Source of the DNA: Streptomyces marianii
GTDB lineage: Bacteria > Actinomycetota > Actinomycetes > Streptomycetales > Streptomycetaceae
DNA: 64,000 bases
Assembly (NCBI RefSeq): GCF_005795905.1
Contig: NZ_VAWE01000001.1
Location: forward strand, 3,444,501 to 3,508,500
Direction of reading: 5' to 3'
Every line of letters starts with the position of its first letter. The stretch's first letter is position 1. Shown piece by piece: positions 27,276-37,198 of this stretch. A program made the position numbers and the translations under genes. The notes beneath the pieces were generated by a model that worked only from the letters and a program-made list of their open reading frames with translations, ran no database searches and was not told where the DNA came from.

Positions 27276-28280
27276 GTGAAGGCGGACAACGAGCAGCGCA
27301 TGGGCCTGCTGTACGGGATGGGCGCCTACGGGATGTGGGGGCTGGTGCCGCTCTTCTGGCCGCTGCTGAAGCCGGCCGGCGCCGTCGAGATCCTCGCCCA
27401 TCGCATGGTCTGGTCGCTGGCGGTCGTCGGCGTCGCCCTGCTGGTGCTGCGCCGCTGGGGATGGCTGCGCCCCCTGCTGCGCGACCCGCGCAAGCTGGGG
27501 CTGATCACCGTCGCCGCCGCCGTGATCACGGTCAACTGGGGCGTGTACATCTGGGCCGTCAACGCGGGCCAGGTGGTGGAGGCGTCGCTCGGCTACTTCA
27601 TCAACCCCCTGGTCACCATCGCCATGGGCGTGCTGCTGCTGAAGGAGCGGCTGCGGCCCGCGCAGTGGACGGCCGTCGGCGTCGGCCTGGCCGCGGTGCT
27701 CGTACTCACGGTCGGGTACGGACGGCCGCCGTGGATCTCACTGGTCCTGGCCTTCTCGTTCGCCGTCTACGGGCTGCTGAAGAAGAAGACCAACATCGGC
27801 GGCCTGGAGTCGCTGGCCGCCGAGACCGCGGTGCAGTTCCTGCCGGCCCTCGCCTATCTGCTGTGGCTGGGCTCCCGGGGCGCGGCCGACTTCGGCGCGC
27901 ACGGTGCCGGCCACGCCGCGCTGCTCGCCGCCACCGGAGTCGTCACCGCCGTACCGCTGATCTGCTTCGGCGCGGCCGCGATCCGGGTGCCGCTGTCGAC
28001 GCTGGGGCTCCTGCAGTACCTGGCGCCGGTGTTCCAGTTCCTGCTGGGCGTCCTCTACTTCCACGAGGCCATGCCAGCCGAGCGGTGGGCCGGCTTCTCG
28101 CTGGTGTGGCTGGCGCTGACGATCCTCACCTGGGACGCGCTGCGCAACGCCCGTCGTACCCGGGCCGAGGCGGCGCGCCTCGCGGCCGCGGCCCGGGCCG
28201 CGGCCGCGGCGGGAGCCGCACCCCAGGCACCGGCTTCCCCGGAATCCGCGACCGTGCGGCGGCCGGAGCCTGCGGCCTGA
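27276..28280 (+). CDS. rarD: RarD-type EamA permease
   Basis: 334 residues and about ten hydrophobic segments in two EamA halves. RarD hallmarks are GMGAYGMWGLVPLFWPLLK at the N-terminus, EILAHRMVWSL, NWGVYIWAVNAG and FINPLV, and LQYLAPVFQFLLGV in the second half. It is a drug/metabolite transporter-superfamily exporter with unknown substrate. GTG 27276 follows GGGAGG by 4 nt; ATG 27300 is possible. The C-terminal 40 residues form an Ala/Arg-rich helix and a Pro-rich tail. Confidence 0.9.
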   Translation: MKADNEQRMGLLYGMGAYGMWGLVPLFWPLLKPAGAVEILAHRMVWSLAVVGVALLVLRRWGWLRPLLRDPRKLGLITVAAAVITVNWGVYIWAVNAGQVVEASLGYFINPLVTIAMGVLLLKERLRPAQWTAVGVGLAAVLVLTVGYGRPPWISLVLAFSFAVYGLLKKKTNIGGLESLAAETAVQFLPALAYLLWLGSRGAADFGAHGAGHAALLAATGVVTAVPLICFGAAAIRVPLSTLGLLQYLAPVFQFLLGVLYFHEAMPAERWAGFSLVWLALTILTWDALRNARRTRAEAARLAAAARAAAAAGAAPQAPASPESATVRRPEPAA

Positions 28281-28437
28281 CGACGGACGGAGAGTCCGCG
28301 GCGCGTCCGTACCGCGGTGCACGCGACGTCCGGCCGTGCGGCCGGCGGCGCGTCAGCCCCCTCCGGGAAGTGTGATGTTCGTCAACCGCTCCACGACCGC
28401 CCGCCAGCGCCCACGCGGCTCCTCTATAACGGGTCGC

Positions 28438-28887
28438 ATGACGTTGCACTGGAAGCTCGTGATCGACGCAACCGATCCGCTCGCCCAGGCCGACTTCTGG
28501 TCCGGGGCCCTCGGCTACCGAACGGAGGACAACAGCGCCCTGATCGAGGGCCTGTTGGAGCGGGGCACCGTCCCCGAGGCCCTGACCACCGAGTGGCACG
28601 GCCGCCGCGCATGGCGGGATCTGGCCGCCGTCCGGCATCCGGACGACCCGTACGAGGAGGCGACCGGCACGGGACTCGGCAGGCGGCTGCTGTTCCAGCG
28701 GGTGCCGGAGGCCAAGACGGCCAAGAACCGCCTCCACCTCGACCTCCACCCCGGCCCGGGCCGGCGTGACGAGGAGGTGTCCCGGCTGGAGGAACTCGGT
28801 GCGAGCGTGCTGCGCAGGGTGAAGGAACCGGGCGGGGAGTGGTGCGTGATGCAGGACCCGGAGGGCAACGAGTTCTGCGTCCACTAG
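28438..28887 (+). CDS. Glyoxalase-like (VOC superfamily) protein
   Basis: 149 residues with two beta-alpha-beta-beta-beta modules. The first is WKLVIDATDPLAQADFWSGALGY; the second contains RLHLDLHP and ends WCVMQDPEGNEFCVH, the classic VOC terminal strand. Metal-ligand candidates are His in LHLDLHP and the late Glu. The substrate is unknown; many actinobacterial members act in resistance or metabolism of small molecules. Confidence 0.88.
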   Translation: MTLHWKLVIDATDPLAQADFWSGALGYRTEDNSALIEGLLERGTVPEALTTEWHGRRAWRDLAAVRHPDDPYEEATGTGLGRRLLFQRVPEAKTAKNRLHLDLHPGPGRRDEEVSRLEELGASVLRRVKEPGGEWCVMQDPEGNEFCVH

Positions 28888-30549
<1,662 letters not shown>

Positions 30550-30582
30550 GCCGGCGGCACCCTCGGACCCACCCCCCACAGG

Positions 30583-30617
30583 CCGCATGCGCACAAGAAC
30601 ACCGTGTGCGCATGCGG
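30583..30617. terminator. Strong convergent terminator
   Basis: Perfect 13-bp stem, CCGCATGCGCACA (30583-30595) with TGTGCGCATGCGG (30605-30617), loop of 9 nt. It lies between the convergent peptidase and LolA-like genes. Confidence 0.75.
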
Positions 30618-30685
30618 TCGTCCACGGGGCCGGGGCACGTACAAGAGTGCGGGACGGCCGTGGAGCGCCCCGCACCCCGGCCGTG

Positions 30686-31939
30686 CTACTTCGCCGCGTT
30701 CGCCGCCTTGACGAGGGCGTCCTGGGTGACCGCGCCGACGTACACCTTGCCGCCGTCGGTCATCAGGGCGTTGACCAGACGGGTCTTGAAGACCGTGCCG
30801 GTGCCGAAGTCGCCCTCGACCCGGTCGCCGAGGGCGTCCAGGAACTGCTGGGCCTCCGGCGGGGCGTCGCCCGGCTTCGCGGCGGTGGAGCCCTTGCCGC
30901 CCGAGGTGGTGATCTCGGCGATGGCGGTCCAGCCCTCACCGATGACGTTCACCCCCCGGCCGTCCTCGCCGGCCAGACCGGCCGGCCCCGGGCCCTCGAG
31001 GCCCGTCAGGCCCTCGGCGTGCTTGGGCGCACCTTTCTCGCGGCTGTTGAGCTCGTCCGCCTCGGTGACCTTCGCGCCCTTCGGCGGGGTGAAGTCGAAG
31101 GTCGACGCGGCGGGCCGGGAGAAGTCGACCTTGGTGAAGCCCGCGTCGACCACTGCCTTGCCGCCGCCGCTGGGCAGCAGGGTGAACTTCAGCGGCACGC
31201 CGTTCTCCGCGTCCACCGCGATCCTGACGGAGTCGACGGTCGAGCCGCTCTGCTTGGGCTCGACGAGCAGCTGGTACGCGTCGCGGCCCGCGATCCGGGC
31301 CGTGCCGTCGACGGTCACCGAGGTGGTGTCTCCGGCCGCCTTCAGCACCTCGTCGGCGAGGTCCTTCGGGGTGGCGGGCAGCTCCTTCGGGGCCCGCTGC
31401 TCCCGCTCGGCGCCCGCCCCGGCGTCCTTGCCGTGGAAGACCTCGTCGGACCCGCTGTCGTACGCCCAGACGTCGTCGCCGTTGTGGATGACGCTGTACT
31501 CCGAGGCCTCGCCCAGGATCGACAGCTTCTGCCGGTCGGGGCCGTCGGCCGCGATCCGCAGTGTGTGGGTGCCGGACGCCAGTTCCATCAGCTTGGCCTC
31601 GGGCGAGGCGGACGAACCGCCGTCGCCGCCCCCGGGTGCGAGGCCGCCCGCGGCGCCGCCGGCCAGCCCGCCGAGCGACGGGAGTCCCAGGTCGGTGCTG
31701 ATCTTGACCGTGCCGGACAGCTGCTCGGTGTCCGACGCCGCGATCTTCGCGATGAGCTCCTGTGCCGTGATGTCCGGCAGATCGGGGTCGCCGGACGCGG
31801 CGAGCGCCGGGACGAGCCCGATGGTCGCCGCGGCGACTCCCGCCACCGCGACCGGGACGGCGTAGCGCGCCGCCTTGCGGCGGGCGACGCTGTCCTCCCC
31901 TGCCTCGTCGGTGGTCCGTGCGGTGTCGTTCGGTGCCAT
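30686..31939 (-). CDS. LolA/DUF2092-like secreted or membrane-anchored protein
   Basis: 417 residues. The short cytoplasmic N-terminus (ARRKAARYAVPVAV) is followed by one hydrophobic segment at about 40-60, acting as anchor or signal. The rest is a beta-rich domain resembling LolA-type lipoprotein carriers or sigma-E regulatory proteins: LIAKIAASDTEQLSGTVKIS, then DAYQLLVEPKQSGSTVDSV and FSRPAASTFDFTPPKGAKV. A Gly-rich low-complexity patch lies at about 90-110. A lipid-binding or envelope-stress role is inferred only from the fold. ATG 31939 is preceded by GGAGGTAG. Confidence 0.8.
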   Translation of the reverse strand: MAPNDTARTTDEAGEDSVARRKAARYAVPVAVAGVAAATIGLVPALAASGDPDLPDITAQELIAKIAASDTEQLSGTVKISTDLGLPSLGGLAGGAAGGLAPGGGDGGSSASPEAKLMELASGTHTLRIAADGPDRQKLSILGEASEYSVIHNGDDVWAYDSGSDEVFHGKDAGAGAEREQRAPKELPATPKDLADEVLKAAGDTTSVTVDGTARIAGRDAYQLLVEPKQSGSTVDSVRIAVDAENGVPLKFTLLPSGGGKAVVDAGFTKVDFSRPAASTFDFTPPKGAKVTEADELNSREKGAPKHAEGLTGLEGPGPAGLAGEDGRGVNVIGEGWTAIAEITTSGGKGSTAAKPGDAPPEAQQFLDALGDRVEGDFGTGTVFKTRLVNALMTDGGKVYVGAVTQDALVKAANAAK

Positions 31940-32168
31940 GGTGTGCCCTACCTCCGTGATCGGCGGCGTCGTCCGTCCAGTGCACGAGTCCACCCCGCGC
32001 CGCCATTCTCACCCGTATCGGTCGGTCCGGTGAGGAGTGGTTGTCTCCATCTGACCAAATGGGGCCGCCGCACGCGTCAGCCCCCGGGATCAACTCCGCG
32101 TACTGCTGCGGTATGAGCCGATGGCCGGTTCCGTCACCCGTCCAGTAGGGGTCGGGAGGAGGCGGGCG

Positions 32169-33179
32169 TCAGCCCGCGCGGTGGACCACCGCGTCGCACA
32201 GCTCCTCCAGCGCGGCCCTCGCGGTGCACTCGGGGAGCGCCGCCAGCATCGCGCGAGCCTCCTGCGCGTACCGCACGGTGTCGCGCCGGGCCTGCTCGAG
32301 AGCCGAGTGGACCCGCAGCCGCGCCAGTGCCTCGGCGTGCCGGGCGTCGTCCGTCAGATCGCCGGCGAGCAGCTCGAGGAGCTCCAGGTCCTCGGGCCGG
32401 CCGTGCGCGGCCGCCTGCTCCTGCAACCGGAGCACCGGCAGGGTGGCGATGCCCTCGCGCAGATCGGTGCCGGGAGTCTTCCCGGACTCGTGGGAGTCGG
32501 ACGCGATGTCGAGGACGTCGTCGGCGAGCTGGAAGGCGACACCGAGGCGCTCGCCGTACTGGGTGAGGACGTCGGTGATCCGCTCGTCGGCGCCCGACAT
32601 CATCGCGCCGAAACGGCAGGACACGGCAACCAGCGATCCCGTCTTGCCCCGGAGGACGTCCAGGTAGTGCTCGACCGGGTCGCGGCCGTCGCGGGGACCG
32701 GCCGTCTCCAGGATCTGGCCGGTCACGAGACGTTCGAACGCCTCGGCCTGGATACGGACCGCCTCGGGGCCGAGGTCGGCCAGGATGTGCGAGGCTCGGG
32801 CGAAGAGGAAGTCGCCGGTGAGGACGGCCAGGGAGTTCCCCCAGCGGACGTTGGCGCTGGGCACCCCACGACGCACCTCGGCCTCGTCCATCACGTCGTC
32901 GTGGTACAGCGTCGCCAGGTGGGTGAGCTCGACGACGACGGCCGAGGGCACGATCCCCGGTGCGTCCGGGTCGCCGAACTGGGCGGCCAACATCACCAGG
33001 AGCGGCCGGAACCGCTTCCCGCCGGCCCGGACGAGGTGCTGCGCGGCCTCCGTGATGAAGGGCACCTCGCTCTTGGTGGCGTCGAGCAGCCCCGACTCGA
33101 CAGCCGCCAATCCGGTCTGGACATCGGCCTCAAGAGCCTGGTCCCGCACGCTCAGCCCGAACGGCCCGACGACGGTCAC
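32169..33179 (-). CDS. Trans-polyprenyl diphosphate synthase
   Basis: 336 residues. It condenses isopentenyl diphosphate onto an allylic primer. The first aspartate-rich motif is DDVMD (residues 94-98) and the second is DDVLD (about residue 218) in QLADDVLDIASDS, with GGKRFRPL before the first. No bulky residue arrangement that would mark a short-chain enzyme is evident, so a long-chain product such as the menaquinone side chain is likely. Proximity to the nuo genes and quinone genes of the window fits that role. Confidence 0.9.
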   Translation of the reverse strand: MTVVGPFGLSVRDQALEADVQTGLAAVESGLLDATKSEVPFITEAAQHLVRAGGKRFRPLLVMLAAQFGDPDAPGIVPSAVVVELTHLATLYHDDVMDEAEVRRGVPSANVRWGNSLAVLTGDFLFARASHILADLGPEAVRIQAEAFERLVTGQILETAGPRDGRDPVEHYLDVLRGKTGSLVAVSCRFGAMMSGADERITDVLTQYGERLGVAFQLADDVLDIASDSHESGKTPGTDLREGIATLPVLRLQEQAAAHGRPEDLELLELLAGDLTDDARHAEALARLRVHSALEQARRDTVRYAQEARAMLAALPECTARAALEELCDAVVHRAG

Positions 33180-33463
33180 GAGAGGTACTCCTGTCTGCTG
33201 ACGATCACACGGATTGTCGATGTGTCGCTGTCACCACTCAAGTCAGCGTATCCGGTCGCCTTTCGATCACCATGGGCGCCTTCCCGCCTCCCCCGGTATG
33301 TTCGCGATCAGCCCATACGACTGGATGTGAGAGTTTTGTCTGGAATCTCGATGGTGCCCGCCGGGACGCGCGCACACCCGCCCGCCGAAGCCCACCGCGC
33401 CCCCTTCCTCCCGGCGGGCGCGGACACCCGGAGGGGTGTGCCGGATCCGCCGGGGCCTGCGTC

Positions 33464-34628
33464 ATGAGGATCCGCACCGACTACCCGTACGAGACCCGCC
33501 AGGACGACGTCCGCATCCCGGTGCCCGGCGTCTCCGGGGGCACCACCCTGCTCTACGGCCGCGTCTGGCGGCCGGTCACCGACGAGCCCGTCCCCGCCCT
33601 GCTCGAATACCTCCCCTGCCGGCTGAGCGACCGGACCGCGGCCTCGGACCGGCAGCGCCACCCCTGGTACGCGGGGCACGGCTACGCCTCCGTACGCGTC
33701 GACGTCCGCGGCCACGGCAACAGCGGGGGCGTGCCCGGCGACGAGTACCCGGCGGCCGGGCCGGCGGACGGGGCGGCCGTCGTCGAATGGCTCGCCCGGG
33801 AGCCGTGGTGCTCGGGCCGCGTGGGCATGTTCGGGATGTCCTGGGGCGGCACCAGCGCCCTGCAGATCGCGGCGCTCGCGCCGGAGCCACTGAAGGCCGT
33901 CGTCGCGGTCTGCTCCACCGACGACCGGTACGACAACGACGTGCACCGCATCGGCGGCGCGGTCGCCGCCGCAGGCACCGCCTCCCGGGCCGCGACCCTG
34001 CTCGCCTTCGGCGCCCGGCCGCCCGACCCGCTCTACGCCGGAGAGGACTGGCGCCGGCCACGCCTTCGCCCCCGGCCATCGCATCCGGCTGGCCGTCTCC
34101 TCCGCCTACTGGCCCTGGATCTGGCCCCGTGCGGACTCCGCGGGTTTCACCCTCGACCCGGACGGCTCCTTCCTCGAACTCCCCGTCCGCAGTGCCCCCG
34201 AAGGCCCGGGGACGTGCGGCACCATCGCCTTCGAGGCACCCGAGCACGCCGAGCCGCTCGGCGTCGTCACCCCCGTCACACTCGATCCGCCGCGCCCGGG
34301 CGGCTGATCGTCCGCGATGTGGCCAAGGGTGAATGGCGGCTGGAACTCTCCGGCGACTGCGGCACCCGCGTCCACCCGGACGGCCTCGAACTCACGGAGC
34401 GGAGCGCGGAGTCGTACACGATCCGGGAACGGGACCCGCTGTCCGCGAGGACCCGGTGCGAATGGACGATCCGCCTCCATCGCCCGGAGCAGGCGTGGGA
34501 CACCACGGTCGAGACCCGCTCCGACATCGGCTGCGACGAGGACCACCGACGAGGTGGTGTGCCGGCACGGCCGCGAGGTGGTATTCCACCGCACCTGGCA
34601 GAGGCGGATCCCGAGGAGGGCGGGCTGA
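33464..34628 (+). pseudogene. CocE/NonD-family hydrolase, deleted and frameshifted
   Basis: ATG 33464 begins a normal X-Pro-peptidase/cocaine-esterase-like N-terminus: RPVTDEPVPALLEYLP, RVDVRGHGNSGG and the nucleophile elbow FGMSWGG. At about 34050 it jumps into the C-terminal domain in another frame (GHAFAPGHRIRLAVSSAYWP). It shifts again near 34300 (IVRDVAKGEWRLELSGDCG) and again near 34530 (DEVVCRHGREVVFHRTW, stop 34628). About 300 central residues are missing, along with the catalytic Asp and His region. The family's usual length is about 650 residues. The gene is dead unless the indels are sequencing errors. Confidence 0.88.
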
Positions 34629-34736
34629 CGGGACCGGCGCGCCGGGCGGGCGCCGGGTGTCCGAGTGGGCCCTGACGCCGACTGCACCGTCCACGTAACG
34701 TGTCCTCCACACACGTGGAAAGCGAGGCAAGCACCG

Positions 34737-35966
34737 ATGCCCGAGCAGAGCCCGCTCGATCTGGCCGAGGGCGATCCCTTCGGCCCGCACAACCTCCCGT
34801 ACGGCGTCTTCACCACGGCGGACGAGCCGGACCGGCGCCGGCTCGGGGTCCGGATCGGCGGCCACGTGCTCGACGCCGGCGCCGCGGCGCACACCCTCGG
34901 CTCCCCGTACGCCGCGCTGCTCGCCCAGCCCGGCCTGGGACCGCTGCTCGCGGCCGGCCGCACCGCCTGGCGGGACGTGCGGCGCGCGCTCACCGCGTGG
35001 GTGACGGTGCCGGCCCACCGCCGGGACATCGAGCCGCTGCTCCACCCGCTCGGCTCGGTGACGCTCCATCTCCCCTACGACGTGGCCGACTACGTCGACT
35101 TCTACGCCAGCGAGCACCACGCCACCAACGTCGGCCGCATCTTCCGCCCGGACGGCGAACCGCTCACGCCCAACTGGAAGCATCTTCCGATCGGTTACCA
35201 CGGCCGCTCCGGTACCGTCGTCGTCTCCGGCACGGAGGTCGTCCGCCCCTCCGGACAGCGGAAGGCCCCCGCCGACCCGGCTCCCGTCTTCGGCCCGTCG
35301 GTCAAGCTGGACATCGAAGCGGAGGTCGGCTTCGTCGTCGGCACCCCCTCCGAACTCGGCCGACCCGTCCCGCTGAACGGTTTCCGCGACCACGTCTTCG
35401 GACTCCAGTTGCTCAACGACTGGTCCGCGCGCGACATCCAGGCCTGGGAGTACGTGCCCCTCGGCCCGTTCCTCGGCAAGTCGTTCGCCACGTCCGTGTC
35501 CGCCTGGGTCACCCCGCTGGAGGCCCTCGACGCCGCACGGGTCTCCCCGCCCGCCCGGGACTTCGGCCTGCTGCCCTACCTCGACGACTCGGGCGACGAG
35601 GAGCCGGGTGGCTTCGACCTGCGTATCTCCGTCGCCGTCAACGGGCAGATCGTGTCCGAGCCGCCGTTCGCCACCATGTACTGGACCGCGGCCCAGCAGC
35701 TGGCCCACATGACCGTCAACGGCGCCTCGCTGCGTACCGGGGACCTGTACGGCTCCGGCACGGTCAGCGGCCCCGACGTGCACCAGCGCGGCTCGCTCCT
35801 CGAACTCACCTGGAACGGCCGTGATCCGCTCGAGTTGCCGTACGGGAAGCGGACGTTCCTGGAGGACGGCGACGAGGTCACCCTCACCGCGTGGGCACCG
35901 GGCCCCGACGGCGTGAAGGTCGGCCTCGGCGAGGTCACCGGCCGGATCGCGCCCGCCGCCGAGTAG
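34737..35966 (+). CDS. fahA: Fumarylacetoacetase
   Basis: 409 residues. It hydrolyses fumarylacetoacetate to fumarate and acetoacetate, the last step of tyrosine/homogentisate breakdown. The N-terminal SH3-like domain begins DPFGPHNLPYGVF. The catalytic region has YVDFYASEHHATNVGRIFRP (metal Asp and catalytic His), KLDIEAEVGFVVG (metal Glu residues), LLNDWSARDIQAWEYVPLGP and GDEVTLTAW. All key acidic ligands seen in the family are present. The GAGG-type ribosome site precedes ATG 34737 by about 10 nt. The upstream neighbour is the broken hydrolase. Confidence 0.94.
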   Translation: MPEQSPLDLAEGDPFGPHNLPYGVFTTADEPDRRRLGVRIGGHVLDAGAAAHTLGSPYAALLAQPGLGPLLAAGRTAWRDVRRALTAWVTVPAHRRDIEPLLHPLGSVTLHLPYDVADYVDFYASEHHATNVGRIFRPDGEPLTPNWKHLPIGYHGRSGTVVVSGTEVVRPSGQRKAPADPAPVFGPSVKLDIEAEVGFVVGTPSELGRPVPLNGFRDHVFGLQLLNDWSARDIQAWEYVPLGPFLGKSFATSVSAWVTPLEALDAARVSPPARDFGLLPYLDDSGDEEPGGFDLRISVAVNGQIVSEPPFATMYWTAAQQLAHMTVNGASLRTGDLYGSGTVSGPDVHQRGSLLELTWNGRDPLELPYGKRTFLEDGDEVTLTAWAPGPDGVKVGLGEVTGRIAPAAE

Positions 35967-36019
35967 GACTCCGCCGGGTCGGGGCGGCCCGGTGGCCTCC
36001 CGCACGGCCCAAGGCCTCG

Positions 36020-36048
36020 GGTCAGGGGCCCTGCTCGGGCCTCTGACC
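36020..36048 (+). terminator. Terminator after fumarylacetoacetase
   Basis: GGTCAGGGGCCC (36020-36031) pairs with GGGCCTCTGACC (36037-36048), 12 bp with one G-U pair and a 5-nt loop. It lies 54 nt past the stop. Confidence 0.6.
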
Positions 36049-36235
36049 GCCGCGGTGCCGGCGCCGGCCCGCCCGCTCCCGTGCGCCGAGCGGCTCGTGG
36101 ACGGGGACCGGCCCCGGCGCCGTCGCGGTCCCCCACACGTACCGCCGCGGTGCCGGCGTCGGCCCACCCGCTTCCGTGCGCCGAGCGGCTCGTGGACGGG
36201 GACCGGCCCCGGCGCCGTCGCGGTCCCCCACACGT
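36046..36235. repeat. 95-bp tandem repeat, two copies
   Basis: 36046-36140 and 36141-36235 are near-identical and start ACCGCCGCGGTGCCGGCG; a third copy begins (ACCGCC) and breaks off at 36236. The unit length is not a multiple of three, so the open frames crossing it are not coding. Each unit has GGACGGGGACCGGCCCCGGCG-type GC-rich symmetry that could fold. Confidence 0.85.
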
Positions 36236-36313
36236 ACCGCCATGGCCCGGCGGGCGGCCGGGGCCTCGCGGAGTCCCGCGGAAGCCGGCACGCGGCTTGC
36301 GCGGCCCGGAGCG

Positions 36314-36664
36314 TCACCAGTGCTCGGCCAGCCTGAGCACCAGGACCAGCGACCCCGATCCCAGGGCCAGGAGGGTCCAGACGGCGACCCATGGCCTGCG
36401 GCCGTTCAGCAGGTGCCGTACCGCCGCTGTGCCCTCGACGGCGACGCCGGCCATGCCCAGCACCCCGATGACGGCCCCCGTCCAGTAGGCCCACCCCTGC
36501 TCTCCGAAGAATCTCAGCAGCAGAAGGGCCGGGAGCAGCACCGCCGCCGGCCAGGTGTCCGCACTGCTCGGCTGCTTCGGCTCCTCCCGTCGGCCGGGAT
36601 CCCGGGACCGGTCCGGCTGTTCCGGATCCCCGGTCCGCCGCGACTGCTCCGCTGAAGCGCCCAC
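36314..36664 (-). CDS. Small membrane protein of unknown function
   Basis: 116 residues. A hydrophilic, charged N-terminal 38 residues (EQSRRTGDPEQPDRSRDP) is followed by three hydrophobic segments at about 40-52, 58-75 and 90-112 and a short tail. The start is GTG 36664 behind GGGGGGACATC. No family is recognised. A 15-bp perfect inverted repeat lies 20 bp upstream. Confidence 0.65.
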   Translation of the reverse strand: MGASAEQSRRTGDPEQPDRSRDPGRREEPKQPSSADTWPAAVLLPALLLLRFFGEQGWAYWTGAVIGVLGMAGVAVEGTAAVRHLLNGRRPWVAVWTLLALGSGSLVLVLRLAEHW

Positions 36665-36682
36665 GATGTCCCCCCGTGTCCA

Positions 36683-36724
36683 CGATCAAGGTCCGGCTCC
36701 CTGGAGGACGCCGGACCTTGATCG
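36683..36724. terminator. 15-bp perfect inverted repeat
   Basis: CGATCAAGGTCCGGC (36683-36697) and its exact complement (36710-36724), loop of 12 nt. It sits 20 bp before the small membrane protein start and downstream of the 49-residue protein gene. It could be a terminator for minus-strand transcription or an operator for the membrane protein gene. Confidence 0.5.
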
Positions 36725-36858
36725 CGGGTTGCCCGGGGACGGGCACGACCCCCCGGGGAAGGGGACGTAAACGTGCGGAGGGCCGGACCCGGAACCGGTC
36801 GAAGCCGGACCGGGACCGGAACCGGGCCGTGCGGAGCCCGGCCCGGCCCGCGCGGAGA

Positions 36859-36894
36859 CCTGACCGCCGGTCCCGGTCCGGACCGGCGGTCAGG
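36859..36894. terminator. Terminator overlapping the stop of the 49-aa gene
   Basis: Perfect 14-bp stem CCTGACCGCCGGTC (36859-36872) with its complement (36881-36894), loop of 8 nt. The TGA of the small gene lies within the first arm encountered by minus-strand transcription. Confidence 0.7.
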
Positions 36895-37039
36895 CTCTGT
36901 CGTCCGTGACGCGCTCGCCCTCGGCCTGGGACGGCGTGGTCCGGTCGACGTCGGGGTGCTGCTCCTCGGTCGACTCCCGGTCCTCGCCCTCGGCCTGGGA
37001 GGGGGTGGTGTACTCGGGCTCCTGGTACTGGTCGATCAT
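36890..37039 (-). CDS. 49-aa acidic protein with internal duplication
   Basis: ATG 37039 to TGA 36890: MIDQYQEPEYTTPSQAEGED, then RESTEEQHPD, then VDRTTPSQAEGERVTDDRA. A perfect GAGGAGG ribosome site lies 6-7 nt upstream, and a 14-bp terminator stem overlaps the stop, so this is a well-defined gene. The motif (Y/R)TTPSQAEGE occurs twice, 22 residues apart. It has no cysteine or membrane segment and is strongly acidic, probably disordered. It follows the nuo operon terminator on the same strand. Function unknown. Confidence 0.75.
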   Translation of the reverse strand: MIDQYQEPEYTTPSQAEGEDRESTEEQHPDVDRTTPSQAEGERVTDDRA

Positions 37040-37120
37040 GACGATCCTCCTCGACCCGACGGCCTCGCCCCGTGATCGAGCCTAGTCGCATTCGGACCGC
37101 CCGGCCGGGTGGCGTGGGCA

Positions 37121-37165
37121 GCGCGAGGGCCCGGCACCCCTCCGAGAAGTGCCGGGCCCTCGCGC
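37121..37165 (-). terminator. Terminator of the nuoA-N operon
   Basis: Perfect 17-bp stem GCGCGAGGGCCCGGCAC (37121-37137) with its complement (37149-37165), 11-nt loop. It lies 34 nt past the nuoN stop. Confidence 0.85.
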
Positions 37166-37198
37166 CGACCGTGCGGGGACGTCCCCGCGGACCACCGC

